NCBI RefSeq assembly: GCF_011516825.1
Contig: NZ_WOTA01000007.1
Coordinates: 1-64,000, forward strand
Origin: Acetobacter oeni
GTDB lineage: Bacteria; Pseudomonadota; Alphaproteobacteria; Acetobacterales; Acetobacteraceae
Direction of reading: 5' to 3'
Length of the DNA: 64,000 bases
The notes beneath the pieces are model-generated. The model was not told the DNA's origin and searched no databases. It was given only the letters and a program-made list of their open reading frames with translations. This document shows positions 45,693 to 54,887 of this stretch, piece by piece. A program made the translations under genes and the position numbers. Each line of letters opens with the position of its first letter. Position 1 is the stretch's first letter.

Positions 45693-46975
45693 AACGGAAA
45701 ACATTTAGTCTGAGATGGCGTGCTCTCCGGTTGCCGGCCGACAAATTTTCCATCCGGCAGCGGGAGACGGCCCCGCGCATTCGCGCGCGTCAGATGTCTG
45801 GTCAGACGTCTGGCCACAAAACGGGCGCCCCATGCGAAACGCAGCAGGGGACCAAAACTGCCCGCCGCCGCCGGCCCGATGAAATAGAGACCGGATACAC
45901 TGCTCTCAAAAGCTCCGGAAAGAACCGGCATATTATCTTCGGTGCGAATTGCCGCGCGGAGTGCCCCGCTCAGAAAAGGGAGACGAGCCAGATCGATCCG
46001 CGCGCCGGTCCCGGCAAACAGATGATCGGCCTCCACGGCCTTTAATTGTCCTGTCAGCGTGTTTCTGAATTTCAGATGGAGACCATCACGCGCATCAGTC
46101 GCGGACTCCAGAGCCATGCCGAGATGAACAGGCACCTCCTCACGCACAGCCTGTCCTGTAAACCAGGATGCGGCCGGTCCCAGATGGCCTTTCGTGATGC
46201 GGAGCCGCAGCCGGGCAGGAAGCAGATGAAAGACACCCGGAAAATCGCAGGCCATCCGTGAACGCCAGCCTGTTCCAAGTCCGGAACGCGGTTTTTTTAG
46301 ACGGGTGAGAAGAAGCTTCAGCCCGCGAATGGCCTGCGGCGGATGGTTGATCCAGATTTTTGAACGGCGGACATACAGAGCAACGTCCGCCCCCGCCCGG
46401 TGCAGAAAATACGCCGTATCCACCGCGGAAGACCCGGCTCCGATCACGACCACACGCCGTCCGGAAAATTGCCCGAAGGAAACAGTGTTAAACGTATGAC
46501 TGACTTTTTCACGGGGAAGCCGCGCCACCGATGAAGGCATATAGGCAAAATGCCCAATGCCCACAGCCAGTACCACACGAACGGCCCGTACAACCTGACC
46601 GTTATCCAGTCTCAGGGTAAAGCTTCCCTCTGAACCGGAAAGATGCGTGACCATAAAAGGATAAAGTTCCGGCACACAGGTTTTCTGAAAGGCTTCGCCA
46701 TATTCCCTGAAAACACGGGCCGGAACAGGGGTGCCCATCCGGGCATAGGCATATCCGCGTGCCTGGCAGAATTTCTCCAGAGTAAATCCGCGCCCCGGTT
46801 CAAACAGATTGAGCGCGAAGCCTTCCGCCTTGAGCGGAAGATCGGCAGGCACACTGTCTTTCCAGAAAGACATCGGATGGCCAAAAATCCTGAAATCCAA
46901 ACCTTTTGCACGAAGATGAGCCGCCAGGGACAGGCCATAAGGGCCAGCACCGATAATGGCGATTTCAGTATTCAT
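45689..46975 (-). CDS. FAD/NAD(P)-dependent oxidoreductase (flavin monooxygenase/ornithine hydroxylase-like)
   Basis: The 428-residue protein begins with a GxGxxG FAD-binding fold (IAIIGAGPYGLSLAAHLRAKG) and has a second Rossmann motif for NAD(P)H (VVVIGAGSSAVDTAYFLHRAG) near residue 185, plus GIGHFAYMP and FIGPAAAGSFGPLLRFAWGA near the end. This resembles flavin-containing and N-hydroxylating monooxygenases. ATG 46975 is preferred because GGAGG lies 9 bases before it; ATG 46981 is only 3 bases away from that site. Overlap with the ATP-grasp gene suggests a joint pathway. Confidence 0.78.
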   Translation of the reverse strand: MNTEIAIIGAGPYGLSLAAHLRAKGLDFRIFGHPMSFWKDSVPADLPLKAEGFALNLFEPGRGFTLEKFCQARGYAYARMGTPVPARVFREYGEAFQKTCVPELYPFMVTHLSGSEGSFTLRLDNGQVVRAVRVVLAVGIGHFAYMPSSVARLPREKVSHTFNTVSFGQFSGRRVVVIGAGSSAVDTAYFLHRAGADVALYVRRSKIWINHPPQAIRGLKLLLTRLKKPRSGLGTGWRSRMACDFPGVFHLLPARLRLRITKGHLGPAASWFTGQAVREEVPVHLGMALESATDARDGLHLKFRNTLTGQLKAVEADHLFAGTGARIDLARLPFLSGALRAAIRTEDNMPVLSGAFESSVSGLYFIGPAAAGSFGPLLRFAWGARFVARRLTRHLTRANARGRLPLPDGKFVGRQPESTPSQTKCFPL

Positions 46976-48243
46976 TGCCATCGGCCTCCGGATATAATGC
47001 TATTTATCAGTGATTCGAAAGTAATCCCCATGCTATTTATTCAGAATATTGATGAAGACAGAAGCCACAGACATCAGAATAAAGAGACACAGGCAGATCG
47101 TCACAGTGATCCGTTAATGATACGGAAGTGTGTCCTCTGAGGTGAATCAAAAAATAATAACATGGCGACACGTTTCTGTGAAGCGAGTGGTTTATGATGA
47201 ATTTTCGTTTTTCCTGCTATATGTCCTTTATATAAAACGTTGTACACAGATCTGAACGGTTTCCGGTCCTCCATGCCTTATGGGTAAATGTACCTGACGC
47301 TACTTCAGGTCTTTCACTGATGAGCTTCCGAACCAGGAACATGCGCCGTCCGCCGACGCGCCTCACCCGATTTCCTGTTTTTATGAGAAATGTCTGAAAC
47401 AATGCTCTGACAGACAGGCCGTAAGCCTTCAACGGAAACCAGACGAAAGACTGTAGCCGGCCCGGACATATGCTTCTGCACTGACCGCACACCCGGTCTC
47501 GCCCCGTCATGAACTCCGGGGTCAGCCCCGGCCCGGCGACTTTCCGACACCGGGTCAGCCAGTAAAAACTGTCGTTGCCCCCTGATTTATGGCCAGAAAA
47601 CAGGAATGGTCAGATCACTGTCAGGCATCGTGCCACACCGCCCTGACCCCCTCAGGCCCGAGGCCTGCCCTCACAGCGCCAGACCGAAACACCCCGGCAG
47701 AGATGCCATCGTTCCGGTCCATATCCGTTTTTTACAGACCAGCCAGGCGCCGGGAGCATTGTCCCGTTTAAAAAGCGTTTGCACAGCTTACGGACAAATA
47801 CTGGCGAGCGGACAGTTTTTCGAGGCTCTGCCCGGAACTTCTCAAAAGGACGCAGTCCGTCTCAGTCTGATTATGACAGCATGAGCAAGAAAGAAATCTG
47901 TGCGATTTTCCGGTTACAGAAGAACTTCCACTCTGCTCTCTGTTCACCGGGTCAGCGAACGTCCGGATATTCATTCCGTTTACGAAACGTACTTTTCCGG
48001 AACTCTCCGGAATCCCTTACGTCCCAGAACTGAAGCAACCCCAAAGATTTCCCGCATGTCCACCAGAGACAGCTTTGCTCTGGGATCAGCACAGCAAGGG
48101 GCCCCGCCATGCCACTCCGCAGCCACCCTCAGAGCAGCCTCACCCACGAGCCCCCGGAAAACCCCGAAGCCCTCAGTCGAAACAATCCGTGACCACCCCG
48201 AAAAACATCCCGGACCATCTGGAAAAAACCACCCGGAAAAACC
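46976..48243. other. Gene-poor region of about 1.3 kb
   Basis: No frame here has a convincing start, ribosome-binding site and recognisable product. The left part (46980-47230) is AT-rich and includes a direct repeat ATGCTATTTAT at 46997-47007 and 47030-47040, likely near the promoter of the FAD/ATP-grasp operon. The longest minus-strand frame (47217-47510) lacks any known motif. The right part is high-GC with Pro-rich spurious frames. Decayed genes are possible. Confidence 0.55.
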
Positions 48244-49467
48244 TCATTCATTCCCATTCAGCGCCCGCAGCCCGATCGCCGGATCGTCCGTGAAAAACCC
48301 GTCCAGCCCCATCGCCAGATACCGCCGGATCTCCGCGATCGACCCCGCCTCGTTCCGCGCATCCGGCCCCGCGTCGTTGCGAAGCTGCGCCGGCAGAAAC
48401 ACATTCTCCGGGCGGCAGGTATAGGAATGCACCAGCAGTCCCGCCGCATGGGCATCCCGCACCAGTGTCGTCGGTTCCAGCCACCGTCCCGCCGGATCCC
48501 GTGGGATCAGCGACGTATTTGCCGGCCCGATCGCCTCCGCATAGCGCCGGATCTCCCGCAGCGCCGCCGGTTTCATCAGGTCGCCATAGGTCGTCCGCCC
48601 GCCTTGTGCCTGAATGTCGCCCGGTACTTCACCCGGCCCGCCCGTCAGAAATATCAGCCGCGCCTTCACGCCGGCGCCTGCCAGTTTTCCACGCAGTTTC
48701 TGCAAACACCCCGTCTCGAAACACTGGATCTCCAGCGGCGCCGTCCGCGTGTAGCTGTGCGCACCGAGCACCGCCAGCACCCGGTCCTCCATCGGCAGCC
48801 CAAGCCCCGCGAAAAACGTCGGGTGTTTGATCTCCGGAATTATCCCGATCAGCCGCCCCCGTGTCGCGGATTCAGCCGCCACAAAATCAATCACTTCCTG
48901 AAGCGTCGGGATGTCGAACTGCCCGTCATAGCGTGCATTCTGCGGTCTGATCTGTGGCAGCCGCTCCCGTGCCCGCAGCGTCTTAATTTCCGCCAGCGTA
49001 AAATCCGTTGAAAACCAGCCGGTCATGTGCTGGCCATCCACCGCCAGCCTCCGGCGTCGCGAGGCAAATTCCGGATGCGCCGACACATCCGTCGTCTGCG
49101 AAATGTCCGGATCATGCCGTACGATCAGCGCGCCATCCTTCGTCGGCACCAGATCCGGCTCGATATAATCCGCGCCGTCCGCGATCGCCTTCGCATAAGC
49201 CGCCAGCGTATGCTCCGGTCGCAACGCACTGGCGCCACGATGCGCCAGCAACAGCGGTCTGGACCCGTCCAGCGTCGGCCATTTCGTCTCAGAAGCGGAC
49301 GCGGCATGAGCGGAGCTCATCCCGTTCATCATGGAGGCGGTCAGGGAGACACCCGCCATCAGCCGGAGAGAAGCCCGGCGGGACACCGTGCCGCCCGCAT
49401 CCTTGCTGCCCGCCGTTCCGGCGCTACCAGGTCCGAGGGTCATGTGTGGCTGCATCGTTCCTGTCAT
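48244..49467 (-). CDS. glpQ: Glycerophosphodiester phosphodiesterase, Tat-exported
   Basis: The 407-residue protein has a twin-arginine signal (SRRASLRLMAGVSLTASMM, residues about 29-47), then the GDPD barrel: LLAHRGASALRPEHTLAAY with catalytic His, YIEPDLVPTKDGALIVRHDP with metal-binding Glu/Asp and second His, and IPEIKHP. It hydrolyses glycerophosphodiesters to glycerol 3-phosphate and an alcohol in the periplasm. It starts within the end of the lipoprotein gene (44-base overlap from ATG 49467; later starts at 49443 or GTG 49386 are possible). Confidence 0.9.
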   Translation of the reverse strand: MTGTMQPHMTLGPGSAGTAGSKDAGGTVSRRASLRLMAGVSLTASMMNGMSSAHAASASETKWPTLDGSRPLLLAHRGASALRPEHTLAAYAKAIADGADYIEPDLVPTKDGALIVRHDPDISQTTDVSAHPEFASRRRRLAVDGQHMTGWFSTDFTLAEIKTLRARERLPQIRPQNARYDGQFDIPTLQEVIDFVAAESATRGRLIGIIPEIKHPTFFAGLGLPMEDRVLAVLGAHSYTRTAPLEIQCFETGCLQKLRGKLAGAGVKARLIFLTGGPGEVPGDIQAQGGRTTYGDLMKPAALREIRRYAEAIGPANTSLIPRDPAGRWLEPTTLVRDAHAAGLLVHSYTCRPENVFLPAQLRNDAGPDARNEAGSIAEIRRYLAMGLDGFFTDDPAIGLRALNGNE

Positions 49468-50002
49468 AAACCAGAGTCATACGGGCCGCCCCCGATCCCG
49501 CATAGCGGCACACGGCCTGCTGAGACGGCTGCGAAAGTGGGACGGCGCCAGGCGGCACACCTCCGGACCCGTTCCGACCCGAAGCCGTCGCGAAACCGGT
49601 CCCGGCTTTCCGGCTGCCAGCCGCAGGCGGCGGAGGCATGACAGGCAGGGCAGGGACAGGCATGCACAGATACCAGACCCGCCCGCGCGAACCGCCTTCC
49701 TCACTCACCGCAAAATTCGTGTTCGCACTCACCGGGATCGTTCCGTCCCCGCGAGGCGGCTGATAATGCAACCGCACCCGGTCAGTGGCATCGGCAAACC
49801 CCTGTAATCCACACGGTGTCAGGAAATCCGTCATATCGCCGTCACGCATCAGCGTCATATCCGGCTGTGTCTTCGAGCACCGGGTGAGAGCGGCCTTCTC
49901 GTAATCCTGACAACCGGAGAGAAATCCGGCCACTCCCAGCAGCACGGCGCCGGCAATCAGAAAGCGGAACAGGCCCGGTGAGGACAGGTAGGTCGCCACC
50001 AT
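49424..50002 (-). CDS. Putative lipoprotein
   Basis: The 192-residue protein has a hydrophobic signal with lipobox (FLSGCQ). The mature part contains three further Cys residues, a VWYLCMPVPALPVMPPPP Pro-rich stretch and a low-complexity Gly/Ser region. No family is recognised. ATG 50002 with GAGGAA upstream is preferred over 50023, and places the gene almost directly after the permease stop, so the three genes permease-lipoprotein-glpQ form one transcript. Confidence 0.6.
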   Translation of the reverse strand: MVATYLSSPGLFRFLIAGAVLLGVAGFLSGCQDYEKAALTRCSKTQPDMTLMRDGDMTDFLTPCGLQGFADATDRVRLHYQPPRGDGTIPVSANTNFAVSEEGGSRGRVWYLCMPVPALPVMPPPPAAGSRKAGTGFATASGRNGSGGVPPGAVPLSQPSQQAVCRYAGSGAARMTLVYDRNDAATHDPRTW

Positions 50003-50003
50003 A

Positions 50004-51104
50004 TTACACGCGTTCCTCATCATCCAGCTTCGGCGTCAGCCGGTCGCCAACCGCCAGAAACATCGCCGTCAGCGGCGAGGCCAGCATAAGACCCGGAAAG
50101 CCGAAGATCCCGCCAAAGAAAGTCTGGGACAACACAGTCAGACCCGGCGGCATCTGCACCGAGCGCCGCTGAATCATCGGTGCCAGCACATTACCCTCAA
50201 AAAACTGAACGACACAGTAAAGCGCCGCCACCATCGCCGTCTCGCGCAGCCCGAGCGAAAGCGCCAGCAACATGGCAGGTACCGCCCCCATGATCGCGCC
50301 GATATACGGAATGAAGTTACAGAGTGCCGCGAGAAACCCAAGGCTGAATGCCAGTGGCACCCCGATGATCCACAGCCCGACACCCGAGAGAGTGCCGACA
50401 ACCGCCATATCCAGCGCCTGACCCGCCACCCAGGCCCAGAGCGTTTCGGCTGCGACCAGCATCACTTCACGGCCTTTGCCCCGCCATTTTTTGGGGACGA
50501 GCCGCAAAATCCCGTTCGCGTAAATAGCCGGTGAGGCCGCGAAATAAATGCCCGCGATCAGAACCACGGCCATCGTGCCCAGCGCACCGAATGCCGATCC
50601 GAGAAATCCCGTCATCGAACCCGCAATGCGCGAACCCAGCGACATCAGACCGCTCTGACCGCTCCCGCCCTGATTTCCACCCATTGACGCAGGCAGATAG
50701 TCCAGCAGCACCCGGCCCTGTGGCCATTCGGCGAGCTGATTCCGCAGGGCGATCGCCTGAGTGACCAGCGCGTTCTGTAGCTTGGAGGCCTGAGCCACGA
50801 TATCCGATCCGCTCGTCCAGCTGATCCCGACAATGATGGCTACAAGAATCACGCAGACGAGTGCCAGCGACCACCCGTAAGGCAGTAGAAGTCTCCGATG
50901 CAGAATCCGTGCCAGGCCATGAAGAATCACGGCAAACAGCGTGGCGGCGAAAACGACCATGATCACATCGCCGATCAGCCAGATCGACAGCATCACCGCC
51001 GCGATCAGAAGTGTAAGCCGCAGCAGGGAGGCAATGCTCTGGCCGGGATCTTCAGGCGGAACGGAGGAAATATCCTGATCGGCAGGATGCGGGTCATCTG
51101 TCAT
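50004..51104 (-). CDS. AI-2E family transporter (PerM/YdiK-like)
   Basis: The 366-residue membrane protein has the family layout: two N-terminal helices (LTLLIAAVMLSIWLIGDVIMVVFAATLFAVIL), a third at YGWSLALVCVILVAIIVG, an amphipathic periplasmic part, and a C-terminal bundle including FNIPYIGA-like FIPYIGAIMGAVPAMLLALSLG and FFEGNVLAPMIQRRSVQMPP. Members of this broad family include exporters and Na+/H+ antiporters; AI-2 transport should not be assumed. It heads a transcript with the lipoprotein and glpQ. Confidence 0.85.
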   Translation of the reverse strand: MTDDPHPADQDISSVPPEDPGQSIASLLRLTLLIAAVMLSIWLIGDVIMVVFAATLFAVILHGLARILHRRLLLPYGWSLALVCVILVAIIVGISWTSGSDIVAQASKLQNALVTQAIALRNQLAEWPQGRVLLDYLPASMGGNQGGSGQSGLMSLGSRIAGSMTGFLGSAFGALGTMAVVLIAGIYFAASPAIYANGILRLVPKKWRGKGREVMLVAAETLWAWVAGQALDMAVVGTLSGVGLWIIGVPLAFSLGFLAALCNFIPYIGAIMGAVPAMLLALSLGLRETAMVAALYCVVQFFEGNVLAPMIQRRSVQMPPGLTVLSQTFFGGIFGFPGLMLASPLTAMFLAVGDRLTPKLDDEERV

Positions 51105-51387
51105 AAAGTTTTATGGTGTCCGGGAAAGTTGAAACGAAAACGGAAAGGCTTACGCGGCCATCCCTGTCACGCTCTGACGATCTACAGCACCTAAACCCCA
51201 CGGCATAATTTTTCCAGGCAGGATCGGAAAGCCTGGTTCGGTATCACCGATTCGTCTTTGTCCGTGCCCCCGGCTCCCGCACCATTCGGTTCCGGACAAT
51301 AACATTTCGTTACGGTTCTTATCTCGGCGTGCCGCGTGCTACCCCCCACACTATAACAGAAGACACTGGTTCCCGAAGAGGACGTGA

Positions 51388-51843
51388 ATGCGCCGAAAGA
51401 CTTCAGCCTGCCTCCTGGCAGCATCTCTCATTGTTCTCTCCGCCTGTGAAAAACCCGATCCGGATACCTGCGAAAAAAAGCACGGACAGTCGATGATGGG
51501 GCGCGTCGGACACGGCCTTGGCACGCTCGGCGGCATGGCTGGCGGTATGGGCGGTGGCGGGGTGGGGCAGGGCGTCGGCATGGGGATGCGCGGCCTCTCC
51601 ACCCTCGCCGGCCTGGCGGATGGAGAGGGCGGCGGCATGGGTGGTGGTGGAATGGGCGGCGGCGGTCCCGGCGGCAGTATGGGGAGCGGGATGAATGGCG
51701 GCCAGCCCGACAACGACCGGAACCGGATGGACGATGTCTCTCCTTGTGGCAGGACGCAAAAGCATACAAGCCGCGTTCTCCCGGATCACGCTCCCGATGA
51801 GGAAGTCGATCCCTCGCAGATCCGCTTCAGCGAAGGGCAATGA
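51388..51843 (+). CDS. Gly/Met-rich lipoprotein
   Basis: The 151-residue protein has a lipoprotein signal (SLIVLSACE) and then a central run of Gly and Met (residues about 36-105, repeats such as GGMGGGG and MGMG), followed by an Asn/Asp-rich tail with one Cys. Such a segment is unstructured and Met-rich stretches can bind copper(I), but function is unknown. It converges on the TonB-dependent receptor gene with a gap of only 19 bp. Confidence 0.6.
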   Translation: MRRKTSACLLAASLIVLSACEKPDPDTCEKKHGQSMMGRVGHGLGTLGGMAGGMGGGGVGQGVGMGMRGLSTLAGLADGEGGGMGGGGMGGGGPGGSMGSGMNGGQPDNDRNRMDDVSPCGRTQKHTSRVLPDHAPDEEVDPSQIRFSEGQ

Positions 51844-51862
51844 TCTCCCAAAGAGCGTGTTT

Positions 51863-54526
51863 TCAGAACTCCGTGCTGATCGTTCCGAAATACTCCCGCA
51901 CCGCCCCGCGCTCCAGGGACTGATAATCACCGCTCACCGGAAATCCATTCTGGCCCATCATCGAAATGTATTTCGAGTTGAACAGATTATAGACATTGAA
52001 TGCGACCATCACATTCTTCATCGCCCACACATCGCCCAGTGAGTATCGCGCTCCGGCATTGGCCAGCCAGTAAGACGGCACATAGGTGTCGTTGACGATG
52101 CTGTAAGGCCGCTTCGAATAGTAATTCACATCGAAACTGGCATTGAAACGCCGCCAAGTGTAATTTGCCGACGCCTTGTACATGACCTGCGGGTAGCCCG
52201 TCATTTTCGCGCCGCGCACGTTATGAAAAACCCCCTCACCATCCATGATGCTGACATTCGAGCCATACGTCATGTGGTTGTAGCTGACGGAATTGAACAG
52301 CGAGAGCCCGCGCATGATCCCCTGTGTAAAAGGCCGGACCGTCACACTCGCGTCCATGCCGTACATGGTCGCCCTGCGGGTATCGATTACCGACGTTTCC
52401 GGATCGTTCAGCGATCCCACTGAGGCCGAAATCAACCGGTGAGAAATATCTGCGTGATACGCATCGACCGAGAACATCACCGGCCGGGATGTGTAGCGAT
52501 AGCCAACCAGATAAATCCAGTCCCGCTCGGGCCGGGCTTCCCGCCGCACGCTGTCAAAAAGCTGCTGGCTGGTCACATCCGATCCCGCCGGACTCGATAC
52601 CGCCCAGGGCGATGTGCCGCCAGCACTCGCGCCACCGGTCGGCAACACACCGTAAGGGCGCATGTTCTCGGCAATGTCGAAATAGAACTCATGATTCGGA
52701 AGGAACCGCCAGCTCGCGTTGATATGCGGCAGAAACGCCGCCGCGGCCGTCATCGATCCGTTCGGCAGAGAGCCGTTATAGGTCGGCAGCGTCCCGTCAT
52801 AACTCTGAGTGTTCGTGAACTGCGCGCCACCCGATGTCGTCTGGATCATCGACTTAAAGCCAAACAGAACCGACAGATTATTCAGTGGCTTCCATGTGTC
52901 CATCACATGATACTGAAACGTGTTCGTGTTCCACTGAAACCCGTAATTCTCCGCGATGGCCTTTCCATAGGTCGTGTAAGGACCGATGGCTTTCAAAGGC
53001 GTCCCTTCTCCGAGAACCGGCTCATTGAACCAGTATTGCGATTCCGCCTGGTTATTGTTCTCGAACCACGCACCAGTATGAATGGTGTGGTTTCCGATAT
53101 GGTATTCAAACGCCGTGTTAAATCCGAAACGCTCCTGGCGCGGCGTCCAGACCTCTTCCGAGAGCGGCGCGCCAGTCGTTGACGGGACATACGGATCGCC
53201 ATAGCTCATATAGGTCGTATCGCTGTGACCGTAGAACGTGGTCAGCCATCGTAACCGGCGGGTCAGTTCCAGGTCGAAATTCAGACCGCCGATATAATCC
53301 ACTGTCCGCTGACCGCCATCATAATAGGCAACATCCGCCTGCTCGCTGGTGTTTTCCCAGCCTGCGGGAAGCTTGTTCGGCCCGCTCAGCGCCAGCGGCT
53401 TGCCCGTCAGCGGATTGATCGTGCCCGCGCCGCCCCCGCAGGAATTGCCTGCAAATCCCAGAGTGTCATTGCCGTTACAGACCCAGTTCCATTGCGCCGC
53501 CGCATAGGCCGCGCGGTAATTCGGATAAAAAGATTCCGTGCGCCACCCGAGTGTGTTCAGAATATCCTGAGATTTATCGGCATAGTTCCAGACCTGAGCA
53601 TCGCTCCAGTTGAAGAACGCCGTCATCTTGCTGTTCTCGCCGATCGGCTGGACCAGTTTCGCGTCTGTCTGCTGCATGAAATCCGGACTGGAAGAATCGT
53701 ATTTCTTCTCATAACTCCGGGCATAATCGACAAAGAACTTTGTGCCGGTCGAATTCAGCACGCCACTGTCAACACGCACATATGTGCGCTTCATCGCGTA
53801 GCTGCCAAACCCCTGCAGAACCTTTCCGCCAAATTTATCTTTCGGATCGGTCGTGGAAAACTGCATGGTGCCACCAAGATTGGTGTTCGACGGCAGATCC
53901 ACCGCCCCCGCTCCCTGCGACACGTTGCTGTGGTCAATGTCATCTGAGATGACAGCGTTGTTGACGTTCAGGCCGTTGAGGTTGCCGTAGCTCTGATCGT
54001 TCAGCGGAATACCGTCCAGCGTGACGCCGATCGTATCCATAAAGAAACCACGCAGATAAATGCTGGCTCCGTAATTATCGATCCCGAGCGCATCGGATGC
54101 GCTGAAGTTCACCCCCGGAACCTGACTCAGCATCCGCAGCACATTCGTGCCGGAAACCATGCGGTCGACAACTTCACGCCCGACCCGCACTTCGGCATTG
54201 CGCTGCACATTGCGCCGGGCACTGACAGCAACAGCTTCCGCGTTCCCCGACTGCAACCCGGTGCGCGATGGAGGGGCGGCTTTTTTACTGCCTCCGGGCT
54301 TCAGAGCCGCGTGTGCCCGGCTGGTGCCGGAAGCGCCTGAACCGCGTCCGATGTGATCGGATTCCGGTGTGCGGCTATCGGCGCTGCCACCACAGAGCAT
54401 AAAACTTCCAAGGAGCGTTGCCGAACCGAGGAGAAAACGCCGCCCGCTCGGGCTGAAGGCAGATCGTGTGCGGCCCGCACGGGCAGGGCGGCGCCCGTTT
54501 GATTTTCCCGGGCAAACTCTCGACAA
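51863..54526 (-). CDS. TonB-dependent receptor
   Basis: The roughly 887-residue outer-membrane protein has a long N-terminal region with a hydrophobic signal (FLLGSATLLGSFMLCGG), a plug (VVDRMVSGTNVLRMLSQVPGVNFSAS; YLRGFFMDTIGVTLDGIPLNDQSYGNLNG) and a barrel ending near TISTEF with terminal Phe. An unusual Cys pair (WVCNGND...NSCGGG) lies in a barrel loop. A TTG at 54526 with AGGAG 8 bases upstream is the likely start; GTG 54535 is also in frame. The ligand is unknown; no transporter genes are next to it. Confidence 0.87.
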   Translation of the reverse strand: MSRVCPGKSNGRRPARAGRTRSAFSPSGRRFLLGSATLLGSFMLCGGSADSRTPESDHIGRGSGASGTSRAHAALKPGGSKKAAPPSRTGLQSGNAEAVAVSARRNVQRNAEVRVGREVVDRMVSGTNVLRMLSQVPGVNFSASDALGIDNYGASIYLRGFFMDTIGVTLDGIPLNDQSYGNLNGLNVNNAVISDDIDHSNVSQGAGAVDLPSNTNLGGTMQFSTTDPKDKFGGKVLQGFGSYAMKRTYVRVDSGVLNSTGTKFFVDYARSYEKKYDSSSPDFMQQTDAKLVQPIGENSKMTAFFNWSDAQVWNYADKSQDILNTLGWRTESFYPNYRAAYAAAQWNWVCNGNDTLGFAGNSCGGGAGTINPLTGKPLALSGPNKLPAGWENTSEQADVAYYDGGQRTVDYIGGLNFDLELTRRLRWLTTFYGHSDTTYMSYGDPYVPSTTGAPLSEEVWTPRQERFGFNTAFEYHIGNHTIHTGAWFENNNQAESQYWFNEPVLGEGTPLKAIGPYTTYGKAIAENYGFQWNTNTFQYHVMDTWKPLNNLSVLFGFKSMIQTTSGGAQFTNTQSYDGTLPTYNGSLPNGSMTAAAAFLPHINASWRFLPNHEFYFDIAENMRPYGVLPTGGASAGGTSPWAVSSPAGSDVTSQQLFDSVRREARPERDWIYLVGYRYTSRPVMFSVDAYHADISHRLISASVGSLNDPETSVIDTRRATMYGMDASVTVRPFTQGIMRGLSLFNSVSYNHMTYGSNVSIMDGEGVFHNVRGAKMTGYPQVMYKASANYTWRRFNASFDVNYYSKRPYSIVNDTYVPSYWLANAGARYSLGDVWAMKNVMVAFNVYNLFNSKYISMMGQNGFPVSGDYQSLERGAVREYFGTISTEF

Positions 54527-54535
54527 GCCGGTCAC

Positions 54536-54887
54536 TCCTGAGGATAGCCCGCCATACGATGCGCGGGAAGCGGAAAAGGGACGCGCTTTATTGAATCTGT
54601 GATAAAAGGATGCAACAGATTGGAGAGTTACATTTTTATGTAAATGATACTTCGCCGGTCGTTGTGCTTTTTCTGCATCACACGTCGGTGTATATCCTGA
54701 TTATTCTTTCGATTAAGAAACGACGTAAAATTATATATAACACACATCAGATATTGTTTGATTATGTCTAATTTATACGAATAAACTAAGAATAACGCCT
54801 GATATTATTTATATATTCCTGTTCGGGTAGTCTTTGTCAGACCCGGATAACGGAACAGAACTGACCGGCAGCCGATGAGGCCAGCCA
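54536..54887. other. AT-rich intergenic region between bphP and receptor genes
   Basis: This region between the end of bphP and the start of the receptor is strikingly AT-rich from 54600 to 54830 and probably carries the receptor promoter. No cobalamin-box (GCCACTG on the receptor strand), no clear Fur site and no open frame of note were found. Confidence 0.5.

Noticed and set aside
47217-47510. 97-codon minus-strand frame in the gene-poor region
   Set aside because: No motif, weakly placed ribosome-binding site and no supporting neighbours.
54536-54887. Cobalamin riboswitch or Fur box upstream of the TonB-dependent receptor
   Set aside because: Looked for the conserved B12-box and for Fur-type palindromes on both strands and found none convincing.
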